The notes below the pieces were generated by a model, which saw only the letters and a program-made list of their open reading frames with translations, had not been told where the DNA came from and ran no database searches. From Mesoflavibacter sp. (GTDB lineage Bacteria; Pseudomonadota; Alphaproteobacteria; UBA8366; Aestuariispiraceae), in NCBI GenBank assembly GCA_017792345.1, contig CP051228.1, positions 744,001 through 808,000 of the forward strand: a DNA stretch of 64,000 nucleotides, in the 5' to 3' direction. Positions 34,226 through 42,509 of the stretch are shown piece by piece (positions within the stretch are counted from its first letter, which is position 1; every line of letters begins with the position of its first letter). Position numbers and translations under genes: made by a program.

Positions 34226-35320
34226 ATGACGTTCAGCAAAATCGGCATTATCGGCGCCGGCACCATGGGCTCGGGTATCGCCACCAGCCTGGGCCAGCAG
34301 GGTGTGACCACGCTTCTGGTCGACACGACGGACGAGGCAGTCCAGCGCGGTCTGGGCGCCGCCAAGAAATTCTACGACCGGGCCGCCGAGAAAGGCAAAA
34401 TGACCGCCGAAGCGGCTGCGGACGCCTATGGCAAGCTGTCGGGCTCCACCGATATCGCCGCCCTCGCGGATTGCGATTTGATCATCGAGGCGATCTTCGA
34501 GGAATTCCAGGTGAAGGCCGATCTGTTCGCCCGCCTGAACCCGCATCTGAAGCCGGAAACCGTCGTCGCCACCAACACGTCGGCGCTGCGGGTTTCCGAG
34601 CTGGCCGAGACGGTCGACGATCCGTCGCGCTTTCTGGGCCTGCACTATTTCAACCCGGCCGCCATCAACCCGATCGTCGAAGTCGTCAAGGGCGACAAGA
34701 CCGATGACGCGATCTTCGAACGCTGTGTCGCGTTCTGCCGCGACACTGCCAAGAAGCCGATCCCCTGCAAGGACGCCTATGGTTTCGCCATCAACCGCTT
34801 CTTTGTGCCTTACGGCAACGAGGCGGTGCGCCTGATGGACGAAGGCGTCGGCACCCCGGCCCAGATCGACCGCGTCGCGCAGGATTGCCTGGGCGTCGCC
34901 GCCGGACCCTTCGTCGTCATGAACCTGGTGAAGCCGAAGATCATGTTCCACGCCCAGCGCAATCTGGGTCCGCACGGCGCCTTCTATGCCATCGCCGACA
35001 CGCTGGCCGCCAAGGGCGACAGCGACTACACGTTCAACATCGGCGAAGACGCCTCCGGCAGCGCCGAAAGCGACGCCGTGATCGCCGACCGCCTGCGCGC
35101 CGCCACCTTCTTCCCGGTCTTGCAGGAACTGGACGAGGATGTCGCCACACCGGCCGATATCGATATGGGCGCCGGCCTGGCCCTGCGCTTCGGCAAGGCC
35201 CCGTGCGAGCTGATGGACAGCCTAGGCAAGGACGAAGTCGCCCGCATCGTCGGCCAGGTCACCGAAACCTACGGCCACGCCATGCCCGCCAGCCTGGCTA
35301 AGGTCGGCAGCCTGCGCTGA
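34226..35320 (+). CDS. 3-hydroxyacyl-CoA dehydrogenase (3-hydroxybutyryl-CoA type), extended C-terminus
   Basis: NAD(P)-dependent oxidation of 3-hydroxyacyl-CoA. IIGAGTMGSGIA (8-19) is the nucleotide loop. The catalytic pair is His140 and Glu152 in LGLHYFNPAAINPIVEVV. The C-terminal helical domain begins with AYGFAINRFFVPYGNEAVRL. At 364 residues it is about 75-80 longer than the usual 285-residue PaaH/Hbd protein; the surplus (after residue ~285) includes GLALRFGKAPCELMDSLG, which looks like part of a second C-terminal dehydrogenase domain. Directly downstream begins a repeat array. Confidence 0.9.
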   Translation: MTFSKIGIIGAGTMGSGIATSLGQQGVTTLLVDTTDEAVQRGLGAAKKFYDRAAEKGKMTAEAAADAYGKLSGSTDIAALADCDLIIEAIFEEFQVKADLFARLNPHLKPETVVATNTSALRVSELAETVDDPSRFLGLHYFNPAAINPIVEVVKGDKTDDAIFERCVAFCRDTAKKPIPCKDAYGFAINRFFVPYGNEAVRLMDEGVGTPAQIDRVAQDCLGVAAGPFVVMNLVKPKIMFHAQRNLGPHGAFYAIADTLAAKGDSDYTFNIGEDASGSAESDAVIADRLRAATFFPVLQELDEDVATPADIDMGAGLALRFGKAPCELMDSLGKDEVARIVGQVTETYGHAMPASLAKVGSLR

Positions 35321-35360
35321 CCGACCGCCTTCGCGGGCAGGACGAACATAGTCGGCATCT

Positions 35361-35443
35361 GTCATCCCGGCGAAAGCCGGGATCCAGGGGAACATGCAGG
35401 GATGTGCCAATCAGCCCTGGATTCCGGCTTTCGCCGGAATGAC
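35361..35443. repeat. Palindromic unit A, copy 1 (83 bp)
   Basis: Two 28-bp arms (35361-35388 and 35416-35443) are inverted with 26 of 28 matches. Each arm contains its own dyad (CCCGGCGAAAGCCGGG on the left), and the 27-bp core has CAGGG...CCCTG near its ends. The whole unit could fold as a long hairpin or cruciform. Confidence 0.88.
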
Positions 35444-35517
35444 GGAAGCGCGCGTGGCGGCGGGTCGGAGCACGATCGAACGATCCGTCCGCTCCGCCCA
35501 TTCAACCTATAACCCTC

Positions 35518-35600
35518 GTCATCCCCGCGCAGGCGGGGATCCAGGGGGGACTGGCAGGGCCGTGCCGACGGCCCTGGATTCCCGCCTTTGCGGGCAGGAC
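35518..35600. repeat. Palindromic unit B, copy 1 (83 bp)
   Basis: Same layout as unit A with different arm bases (GTCATCCCCGCGCAGGCGGG start). The core holds a perfect inner dyad CAGGGCCGT-GCCG-ACGGCCCTG. The right arm end is altered (GGCAGGAC instead of GGAATGAC), so this copy is less symmetric. Confidence 0.88.
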
Positions 35601-35617
35601 AAAAACATTCAATAACC

Positions 35618-35700
35618 GTCATCCCGGCGTAAGCCGGGATCCAGGGGAACATGCAGGGATGTGCCAATCAGCCCTGGATTCCGGCTTTCGCCGGAATGAC
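35618..35700. repeat. Palindromic unit A, copy 2 (83 bp)
   Basis: Near-identical to A copy 1; one difference is GCGTAAGC for GCGAAAGC in the left arm. Right arm and core are the same as copy 1. Confidence 0.88.
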
Positions 35701-35774
35701 GGAAGCGCGCGTGGCGGCGGGTCTGGGCACGAACGAACGATCCGTAGGCTCCGCCCATTCAACCTATAACCCTC

Positions 35775-35857
35775 GTCATCCCCGCGAAGGCGGGGATCCA
35801 GGGGGAACCGGCAGGGCCGTGCCGACGGCCCTGGATTCCCGCCTGCGCGGGAATGAC
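35775..35857. repeat. Palindromic unit B, copy 2 (83 bp)
   Basis: Intact version of B. Its right arm contains ATTCCCGCCTGCGCGGGAAT at 35835-35854, which fits the pattern ATTCCC-N8-GGGAAT known for the neisserial dRS3 element. The inner dyad CAGGGCCGT-GCCG-ACGGCCCTG is identical to copy 1. Confidence 0.88.
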
Positions 35858-35925
35858 GGATGTGGTCGGTCGGGACGATCCAGCCTTCACGAGAAAGATG
35901 CGAATAGACTGAAAAGGCGCCGCCC

Positions 35926-36489
35926 CTAAAGCTGGCGGGCGCGGAGTTCGGCGCGCAGTTGTTCGGCGCGGCTTTCGATCTGTGGCATATGCGGGTTGAG
36001 GCTCAGCGCCTTTTCGAAGGATTGCAGCGCCGCTTCCGGTTCCTCCATCGCATCGAAGACCAGGCCCTGGCCCGATTGGGCGCCGAAATGGCGCGGTTCC
36101 AGGTTCAGTGTCTCGTCGATATCGGCCAGGGATTCGGGATAGAGGCCCATCAGGAAGTAGACGGTCGCGCGCTTGTTCCAGGCCTCGGCGAAATCGGGTT
36201 CCAGTTCGATGAGGGCGGTGAAGGTCTTGATTGCGCCGGTCAGATCCTGCGTCTGCATCTGATCGACCCCCTGGGCCATCAGGATGCGCCCGGTCGCGGT
36301 CGGCGCCTGCAGCCACAGGGACCAGATCTGTTGCTGCGCGACCATCGCTTCCGGACTGCCCGGCGCGGCGTTCAGAAGGACTTCGAACAGCGCGCCCAGA
36401 CGCTTGTCGTTCTGATCGGCCAAGACCGGCCCCGACGCGACCGTGATCGCGAACAGGGCGGCCGCACATAGTCTCGCCAAACCTGCCAT
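35926..36489 (-). CDS. Secreted tetratricopeptide-repeat protein
   Basis: A 187-residue protein with a Sec signal peptide (1-25, ending near PVLADQ) and two to three TPR motifs at about 70-175 (AIKTFTALIELEPDFAEAWN, YPESLADIDETLNLEPRHFG, AALQSFEKALSLNPHMPQIE, each a helix pair with the usual Ala, Leu and Pro positions). It is expected to act in the periplasm as a protein-binding scaffold. It is divergent from the DUF2817 gene and its 3' end faces the repeat array. Confidence 0.88.
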   Translation of the reverse strand: MAGLARLCAAALFAITVASGPVLADQNDKRLGALFEVLLNAAPGSPEAMVAQQQIWSLWLQAPTATGRILMAQGVDQMQTQDLTGAIKTFTALIELEPDFAEAWNKRATVYFLMGLYPESLADIDETLNLEPRHFGAQSGQGLVFDAMEEPEAALQSFEKALSLNPHMPQIESRAEQLRAELRARQL

Positions 36490-36625
36490 GAGAACGCCCC
36501 CTTTCTGTTGCGCGTTCTATGGTAAGGAAGTATGGGCCCGGACCGGACGGGCGGCAACCTCCCGCGTCGGCGGGGGCCCCCAACCGCGCGGCTTGCGCGA
36601 AAACCAGAGAGAGAACCGGCGGATA

Positions 36626-37555
36626 ATGTCTCAGGAGGCGAACTGTTTCAGCGACGACGTGGAAAGGGCGCGCGAACGGTTCCTGATTGCCTGTGACCGG
36701 ATCGGCCTGCGCGTCACGTCCTACCGGTCGCGGCTGACACAGCGTAACGGACACCCGATGTATTGCGACGTGACGCGACTTGGCTCGCCGGAGGCAAAGC
36801 GCGCCGTGGTCCTGTGTTCCGCCGCCGCCGGGCCGGCCGGGCTGCTGGGCTGTGGCGGGGCGCTGGGCGTGATCACGGCGGGCGGTATCCAGGACATCCC
36901 GAAAGAGGTCGGCCTGATCCTGGTCCATGCCGCCAATCCGGGCGGGCCAGTCTGGCCCTACTTCGCCGATGGTGAATCGCCCGCGGCCGACGGCCCTGCC
37001 CCGGCATGGTCCGACGGTGTACTGGCGGCGGCGGAAAAACGGTTCTCGGACTTTCAGCAGGAAAGCGGGTTCGATTGGACCAAGCTGGCCGGGCAGACCC
37101 TGGCGTCGATGTCGCCGCCAGCCTGGGACGGCGACGTCCTGCGGGAGATCGCGGCCGACCGGCTGAAAGGTCTGAACCAGATCTGCGTCGTCGACCCGCG
37201 CACCGGGCCGGGACAGTTCGGCGCCTATGAGACTGTGTCTTGCGATCCGAAGGGATCGGCCGCGCGCGACCGCGCCGACAGCTGGTTCGCCATCGATCCG
37301 GCCGCCGAGGACCGCGTCCAGGGCGCGGGCAACACCCCTTGCGCCGGCGGGTTGGGCGGATTGGTCAAGACGGCGCGCGTGACCAATGTCATCGTCGAAA
37401 TCGGCACCTATTCCATGGCCGGCGTGTTGAGCGGCGGCGACCGAAAGGACGCGATGCGATCCTTTCCTTCCTCGGCGGATTGGCGGGTTTCGGCCTGGCG
37501 CGCGATACGGGAAACCTTGCGCCGCGCCTATCAGGGTCTTATGCGGGAAGGGTAA
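36626..37555 (+). CDS. DUF2817 protein, probable peptidase-like with altered metal site
   Basis: A 309-residue protein of the DUF2817 group, distantly related to M14 carboxypeptidases. The start ANCFSDDVERARERFLIACD matches the family opening. DUF2817 proteins normally have an S-G-x-H-G-x-E-G type motif that supplies zinc ligands; the same place here reads VVLCSAAAGPAGLLGCGGAL, without the His or Glu. The family comparison is from memory. If right, this copy is probably not a zinc peptidase. The ATG chosen follows GGCGG and clears the divergent TPR gene. Confidence 0.65.
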   Translation: MSQEANCFSDDVERARERFLIACDRIGLRVTSYRSRLTQRNGHPMYCDVTRLGSPEAKRAVVLCSAAAGPAGLLGCGGALGVITAGGIQDIPKEVGLILVHAANPGGPVWPYFADGESPAADGPAPAWSDGVLAAAEKRFSDFQQESGFDWTKLAGQTLASMSPPAWDGDVLREIAADRLKGLNQICVVDPRTGPGQFGAYETVSCDPKGSAARDRADSWFAIDPAAEDRVQGAGNTPCAGGLGGLVKTARVTNVIVEIGTYSMAGVLSGGDRKDAMRSFPSSADWRVSAWRAIRETLRRAYQGLMREG

Positions 37556-37631
37556 AGCGTATCGTTGACGCCCGGGGAACCGGCGTATAAGAAAAATTGG
37601 TAATACCAATTCAGGCGGGCAGGAAGCTATC

Positions 37632-39122
37632 ATGTTGAAAATGCCGGATCTCGACGAAGGGGCGATTGCGCGCCGGCTGTCCATCGCGGACGACCTGCGC
37701 GCCATCGTCCCGGGCGAGGGCGTCATCGTCGACGAGGACGAGCGCCGCCCCTATGAATCCGACGGGCTGACCGCCTATCGCACCATGCCGCTGGTCGTCG
37801 TCCTGCCGGAAACGGTGGAGCAAGTCGCGGAGGTCCTGAAATACTGCAAGGCGCACGGCATCAAGGTCGTGCCGCGCGGTGCGGGGACCAGCCTGTCCGG
37901 CGGTGCCCTGCCGCTGGCCGACGGCATCCTGTTGGGGATGGGCAAGTTCAACCGCGTGCTGGAGGTCGATTACGACAATCGCTGCGCGCGGGTGCAGCCC
38001 GGCGTCACCAATCTGGCCATCACCCACGCGGTCCAGGATGACGGCTTCTATTACGCGCCGGACCCGTCGAGCCAGATCGCCTGTACCATCGGCGGCAATG
38101 TGGCGGAAAATTCCGGCGGCGTGCATTGCCTGAAATATGGCCTGACCACGAACAACGTCCTGGGCATCGAACTGGTGACCATGGATGGCGAGGTCATGCG
38201 GATCGGCGGCAAGCATCTGGATGCCGAGGGCTATGACCTGCTGGGGATCGCGATCGGGTCGGAAGGCCTGTTGGGCGTCGTGACGGAAGTGACGGTACGC
38301 CTGCTGCCGAAGCCGGAAACCGCCCGCGCGCTTCTGATCGGCTTTCCATCCAGCGAGGCGGGCGGCGATTGCGTCGCCCAGGTGATCGGCAGCGGCATCA
38401 TCCCCGGCGGCATGGAGATGATGGACAAGCCGGCCATCATCGCGGCCGAGGATTTCGTCCATGCCGGCTATCCGATGGATTGCGAGGCGCTGTTGATCGT
38501 CGAACTGGACGGGCCTGAAGCCGAAGTCGCCCACCTGATCGACCGGGTCCGCGAGATTGCCGAGGGACTGGGCGCGACGTCGCTGCGCATATCCGAAAGC
38601 GATGAGGAACGCGCGACCTTCTGGGCCGGACGCAAGGCCGCCTTCCCGGCCGTCGGCCGCCTTTCGCCCGACTATTACTGCATGGACGGCACCATCCCGC
38701 GCAACAAGCTGCCGCTGGTCCTGAAGCGCATGAACGAGATGTCGGCGCAGTATGGGCTGGGCGTCGCCAATGTCTTCCATGCCGGGGACGGCAATCTGCA
38801 TCCCCTGATCATGTATGACGCCAACAATCCGGGCGAGTTGGAGAAGGCGGAGGAGTTCGGCGCGGATATCCTGAAGCTCTGTGTCGAGGTCGGCGGCGTT
38901 CTGACCGGCGAACACGGCGTCGGTGTGGAAAAGCGCGATCTGATGCCCGCCATGTTCACCGAAGAGGATCTGAACCAGCAGCAGCGCGTGAAATGCGCCT
39001 TCGATCCGGACGGGTTGTTGAACCCAGGCAAGGTCTTCCCGCAGCTCCACCGCTGTGCCGAACTGGGCCGGATGCATATCCACAAGGGGAAACTCCCCTT
39101 CCCGGACATTCCGAGATTCTGA
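37632..39122 (+). CDS. glcD: Glycolate oxidase FAD subunit
   Basis: Catalytic subunit of membrane-associated glycolate oxidase (glycolate to glyoxylate). The 496-residue protein has the FAD-binding PCMH domain with VVPRGAGTSLSGG (79-91) and IGGNVAENSGGVHCLKYG. The FAD_oxidase C-terminal domain has NVFHAGDGNLHPLI and GVLTGEHGVGVEKRDLM with the conserved histidines. AGGAAG lies 8 nt before the ATG. It is first of glcDEF; a 189-bp gap with palindromic repeats separates it from glcE. Confidence 0.96.
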   Translation: MLKMPDLDEGAIARRLSIADDLRAIVPGEGVIVDEDERRPYESDGLTAYRTMPLVVVLPETVEQVAEVLKYCKAHGIKVVPRGAGTSLSGGALPLADGILLGMGKFNRVLEVDYDNRCARVQPGVTNLAITHAVQDDGFYYAPDPSSQIACTIGGNVAENSGGVHCLKYGLTTNNVLGIELVTMDGEVMRIGGKHLDAEGYDLLGIAIGSEGLLGVVTEVTVRLLPKPETARALLIGFPSSEAGGDCVAQVIGSGIIPGGMEMMDKPAIIAAEDFVHAGYPMDCEALLIVELDGPEAEVAHLIDRVREIAEGLGATSLRISESDEERATFWAGRKAAFPAVGRLSPDYYCMDGTIPRNKLPLVLKRMNEMSAQYGLGVANVFHAGDGNLHPLIMYDANNPGELEKAEEFGADILKLCVEVGGVLTGEHGVGVEKRDLMPAMFTEEDLNQQQRVKCAFDPDGLLNPGKVFPQLHRCAELGRMHIHKGKLPFPDIPRF

Positions 39123-39169
39123 GACCGGTAGGATGAGCTTTCAGTCAGAAATGCGGACACCAAGTTTCT

Positions 39170-39287
39170 CCTCCCCCATTGAGGGGGGAGGTCGGGAGGG
39201 GGGTGTCTCGCACCTCCTGCACCATTGCCGGGAAGGCCTTGCGGCCTTGTCACCCTCACCCCGCCCCTCTCCCGTCAAGGGAGAGGG
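39170..39287. repeat. GC-rich palindromic element between glcD and glcE
   Basis: Three hairpins in a row: 39170-39191 (CCTCCCCC, loop ATTGAG, GGGGGAGG), 39233-39248 (AAGGCC, loop TTGC, GGCCTT) and 39265-39287 (CCCTCTCCC, loop GTCAA, GGGAGAGGG, 9 perfect pairs). The outer two share pyrimidine-rich left and purine-rich right arms. It looks like a dispersed intergenic palindromic element of the kind common in alphaproteobacteria, here inside an operon. It may stabilise the glcD mRNA end or partly terminate. Confidence 0.75.
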
Positions 39288-39311
39288 AGTTTCGGCCGGG
39301 ACGCTATTGCC

Positions 39312-40529
39312 ATGACCGAAACCCTTCGTCCCGAAACCGAGGCGCAGCTTGCCGAGGCCGTCACCTGGGCCAATTCGGAGCGCCTGCCGTTGGAGGTTCT
39401 GGGTAGCGGCACAAAACGGGCGCTGGGACGTCCCGTTCAATCCGCGCACCGGCTGGACCTGACCGCATTTTCCGGCATTCACCTCTATGAGCCGGAAGAG
39501 CTGGTTCTGGGCGCCGGCCCGGCGACACCGATGGCCGAAATCCTCGAGGCGTTGGAGGAAAAGGGTCAGCAACTGGCATTCGAGCCGCCGGACCTGTCCG
39601 GCCTGTTGGGGTCGAAGGATTCGGGAACCATCGGCGGGATCGTGTCGACAAACCTGGCCGGTCCGAGGCGCATCAAGGACGGCGCGGCGCGCGACCATTT
39701 TCTGGGCTTCGACGCGGTATCCGGCCGGGGTCAGGTCTTCAAATCCGGCGGCCGGGTGATGAAGAACGTGACCGGCTACGATCTGCCGAAACTGATCTGC
39801 GGGTCCTACGGCACCTTGGCCGCGATGACCCGCCTTGTGGTGAAGGTCCTGCCGCGCGCCGAGAAATCCCGCACGGTCCTGGTCCGGGGTGTCGATGCGG
39901 CGCAGGCGGTAATGGCCCTGGCAGACGGGTTGAACGGGCCTTTCGAGGTGTCCGGTGCGGCCTGGCTGCCAGCCGGGCTGACCGCATCCTCCGGGGTCGG
40001 TTATATCCGGGACGCGGGCGTGTCGGTGGCGGCTTTGCGCCTGGAAGGCTTCGGCCCGTCGGTCGAATACCGCTGCGGCAAACTGCGGGCGCTTCTGGCA
40101 CCCTTTGGCGAGACCGAAGAACTGCACAGCCACAATTCCCGGACCTTCTGGCGCGAGATTCGGGATGTCGTCCCGTTCCACGGCGATTCCCGCATTGTCT
40201 GGCGCATTTCCGTCGCCCCGACCGACGCACCGGCCCTATTGGCCAGCCTGTCGCATCTGAAGAACCAATCCGCTTATCTGGATTGGGCGGGCGGGTTGAT
40301 CTGGCTGGCGGTCGACGCACCGCGCCAGGGCGCGGCCGAGATCATCCGCGACGTCATGGCCCCGATTGGCGGTCATGCCACCCTGATCCGCGGCGGCGCG
40401 ACCCTGCGCAACGCCGTGCCCGTCTTCCACCCCCAACCCGCCCCGCTGGCCGCCGTGACCCGGCGCCTGAAAGCCAGTTTCGATCCGAACGGCGTGCTCA
40501 ATCCGGGCCGCATGACGGAAGGGGTCTAG
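39312..40529 (+). CDS. glcE: Glycolate oxidase FAD-binding subunit
   Basis: Second flavin subunit of glycolate oxidase. The 405-residue protein has the PCMH-type FAD fold (EVLGSGTKRALG, GGIVSTNLAGPRRI, GGRVMKNVTGYDLPKL) and ends in the family tail FDPNGVLNPGRM. GlcE lacks the full catalytic C-terminal domain of GlcD and works with GlcD and GlcF. The ATG chosen lies just after the palindromic element; the upstream in-frame part is repeat DNA. glcF begins 7 nt after its stop. Confidence 0.95.
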   Translation: MTETLRPETEAQLAEAVTWANSERLPLEVLGSGTKRALGRPVQSAHRLDLTAFSGIHLYEPEELVLGAGPATPMAEILEALEEKGQQLAFEPPDLSGLLGSKDSGTIGGIVSTNLAGPRRIKDGAARDHFLGFDAVSGRGQVFKSGGRVMKNVTGYDLPKLICGSYGTLAAMTRLVVKVLPRAEKSRTVLVRGVDAAQAVMALADGLNGPFEVSGAAWLPAGLTASSGVGYIRDAGVSVAALRLEGFGPSVEYRCGKLRALLAPFGETEELHSHNSRTFWREIRDVVPFHGDSRIVWRISVAPTDAPALLASLSHLKNQSAYLDWAGGLIWLAVDAPRQGAAEIIRDVMAPIGGHATLIRGGATLRNAVPVFHPQPAPLAAVTRRLKASFDPNGVLNPGRMTEGV

Positions 40530-40536
40530 GACCAGA

Positions 40537-41826
40537 ATGCAAACCCACTTCACCCTCGCGCAGTTGGAAGACCCGGATCTGGCGGTCGCCAACGATATTC
40601 TGCGGAAATGCGTGCATTGCGGGTTCTGTACCGCGACCTGCCCGACCTATGTGACGCTGGGGGACGAGTTGGATTCGCCGCGCGGGCGGATCTATCAGAT
40701 CAAGGACATGCTGGAGGGCGACAAGCCCGCCTCATCCAAGCTGGTGAAGCATATCGACCGCTGCCTGTCCTGCCTGTCCTGCATGACGACCTGTCCGTCG
40801 GGCGTGCATTACATGCATCTGGTCGATCTGGCACGCGCCCGCATCCACGAAACCTATGAAAGACCCTTTGCGGACAAATGGCTGCGCAAGGTTCTGGCCT
40901 TCGTGCTGCCGAACCCGCAATTGTTCCGGCTGTCGCTGATCGGCGCCTGGCTGGGCAAGCCGTTCCTGAAAGGCCTGCCCGGTCCCATCGGTGCGATGTT
41001 CCGGATGGCGCCGAAATCGATCCCGAAACCGTCGGCCTGGGACGTGCCCCAGACGATCCCGGCGGAAGGCGTCAAACGCGGGCGGGTGGCGCTGATGACC
41101 GGCTGTGCGCAGCAGGTGCTGCAGCCCAAGATCAACGAGGCGACGATCCGCCTGCTGACCCGGATGGGGATCGAAGTGGTCGTGGCGCAGGGCGCGGGCT
41201 GTTGCGGCGCGCTGGTCCACCATATGGGCGACACCAAGACCAGCCACGGTCAGGCCGCCGCCAATATCCGCGCCTGGACACGGGAAATGGACGGCGACGG
41301 GCTGGACGCGGTGGTCATCAACGCGTCCGGCTGCGGCACGACGGTGAAGGATTACGGCTTCATGTTCCGCACCGATCCGGCGCTGGGCGATGACGCCGCC
41401 CGTGTGTCGGCGATCACGAAGGATATCACCGAATATCTGAACGAGATTGGCGCGCCGAAACCGACCCGCAAACCGGACCTGACAGTCGCCTATCACTCCG
41501 CCTGTTCGATGCAGCATGGGCAGAAGATCACGACCCTGCCGAAAACGCTGTTGAACCAAGCCGGGTTCAAGGTCGTCAGCCCCGCCGAGGGGCATCTGTG
41601 CTGCGGGTCCGCCGGGACCTATAACCTGCTGCAACCGGAACTGGCCGAGCGGCTGAAGGCGCGCAAGGTCCGGAATATCGAGGCGACGAAGCCGGATGTG
41701 GTGGCGGCGGGCAATATCGGCTGCATCCAGCAGATCGCCGGCGGCACGGCCATCCCGGTGATCCACACGGTCGAACTGCTGGACTGGGTTACGGGCGGCC
41801 CGGCGCCGGACGGCCTGCCGCACTAG
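40537..41826 (+). CDS. glcF: Glycolate oxidase iron-sulfur subunit
   Basis: Electron-transfer subunit of glycolate oxidase. Two [4Fe-4S] motifs: Cys25/28/31/35 (CVHCGFCTATCP) and Cys76/79/82/86 (CLSCLSCMTTCP). The C-terminal half has the CCG-domain motifs GCCGALVHH and HLCCGSAGTY, as in heterodisulfide-reductase-like subunits. 429 residues, normal for GlcF. It ends the glc operon and converges on the TetR gene with 21 nt between stops. No glcC-type regulator or glcB is next to it. Confidence 0.96.
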   Translation: MQTHFTLAQLEDPDLAVANDILRKCVHCGFCTATCPTYVTLGDELDSPRGRIYQIKDMLEGDKPASSKLVKHIDRCLSCLSCMTTCPSGVHYMHLVDLARARIHETYERPFADKWLRKVLAFVLPNPQLFRLSLIGAWLGKPFLKGLPGPIGAMFRMAPKSIPKPSAWDVPQTIPAEGVKRGRVALMTGCAQQVLQPKINEATIRLLTRMGIEVVVAQGAGCCGALVHHMGDTKTSHGQAAANIRAWTREMDGDGLDAVVINASGCGTTVKDYGFMFRTDPALGDDAARVSAITKDITEYLNEIGAPKPTRKPDLTVAYHSACSMQHGQKITTLPKTLLNQAGFKVVSPAEGHLCCGSAGTYNLLQPELAERLKARKVRNIEATKPDVVAAGNIGCIQQIAGGTAIPVIHTVELLDWVTGGPAPDGLPH

Positions 41827-41847
41827 ACAGGGCCTTCCTGCCGGGTG

Positions 41848-42447
41848 TCATTCCGCCGCGACGGCCACGTTGTCACCTTCGATCAGGCGGCGGCACAGCC
41901 CGTGCAGGCGCTGTTTCAGGACGCGGTCATTGGTAAAGCTGAGAATGCCCTGCGAGAAGATATAGGCGAATAGCAGCATGGCGCGGGCCTCCGCCTCCTC
42001 GTCGCTATAGCCGCATTCGCGGAACAGACCGGCGGTATAGTCGAGACGCCGCTGGTCGACCGATTCAACCACCTCCGCCACACGTGGGTCCCGCCGGGCC
42101 CAACTGCGCATCGCCAGTTCCAGCGCCCCGCCCCGGCCCGGCCGGCGCGAGTTCACGACGATGTCCAGCATATAGCGGATGCGGTCCGCGGCACTGCCGC
42201 CCGCCGATTCGGCGCGGGAGATAACCAATTGCACGTGCCATCGGTCCAGCACCGCGCCCAGCAATTCGGCCCGGTCCTTGAAATGCCAATAGAAGCTGCC
42301 CTTGGTGACGCCCAGATGCTTGGCCAGCGCTTCGACATTCAGGGACCGCGACCCACTGTCCGACAGAGTACGATACGCGGCCTGAACCCAATCCTCCCGG
42401 GTCAGCCGCGCGCTTGTCGCACCGTCCCCTTGTGACTTACGTCCCAC
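41848..42447 (-). CDS. TetR family transcriptional regulator
   Basis: A 199-residue repressor. The N-terminal helix-turn-helix is LNVEALAKHLGVTKGSFYWH (36-55), followed by FKDRAELL, typical TetR. The C-terminal half is a helical ligand-binding domain. Start is GTG (then GRKSQGDG) with GGGAGGAGG just upstream; the frame continues further up, but that part lies in the promoter region. It is divergent from the acyl-CoA ligase/ABC gene cluster, and two matching palindromes lie between them, so it very likely controls that cluster and itself, with an acyl-CoA or acid as inducer (inference). Confidence 0.9.
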   Translation of the reverse strand: MGRKSQGDGATSARLTREDWVQAAYRTLSDSGSRSLNVEALAKHLGVTKGSFYWHFKDRAELLGAVLDRWHVQLVISRAESAGGSAADRIRYMLDIVVNSRRPGRGGALELAMRSWARRDPRVAEVVESVDQRRLDYTAGLFRECGYSDEEAEARAMLLFAYIFSQGILSFTNDRVLKQRLHGLCRRLIEGDNVAVAAE

Positions 42448-42509
42448 GACCCCTCCTCCCACTTTTCGTATTTTTATTGCGCCGCAACATGGATCAGGAT
42501 CATTTTTTT

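Larger units (their letters stand above)
35324..35857. repeat. Tandem 257-bp duplication of paired composite palindromes
   Basis: Four 83-bp palindromic units in the order A, B, A, B fill this stretch. The block from 35361 to 35600 reappears at 35618-35857 with a shift of exactly 257 bp and only scattered mismatches, including the 74-bp A-to-B spacer. A leftover copy of the right end of B (GCGGGCAGGAC at 35333-35343, again 257 bp before 35590-35600) starts 3-4 nt after the upstream stop codon, so the array may once have been longer. The rest of the 605-bp gap between genes, 35858-35925, has no feature I can name. Confidence 0.9.

Noticed and set aside
35361-35857. CRISPR array
   Set aside because: Repeated units with regular spacing drew attention, but units are 83-bp palindromes of two kinds, only four copies, and the spacers are near-identical, with no cas genes nearby.
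35222-35929. Several short frames over the repeat array giving peptides like WIPAFAGMT and ESRNPG
   Set aside because: These are translations of the palindromic repeat, a well-known source of false small proteins; no ribosome sites.
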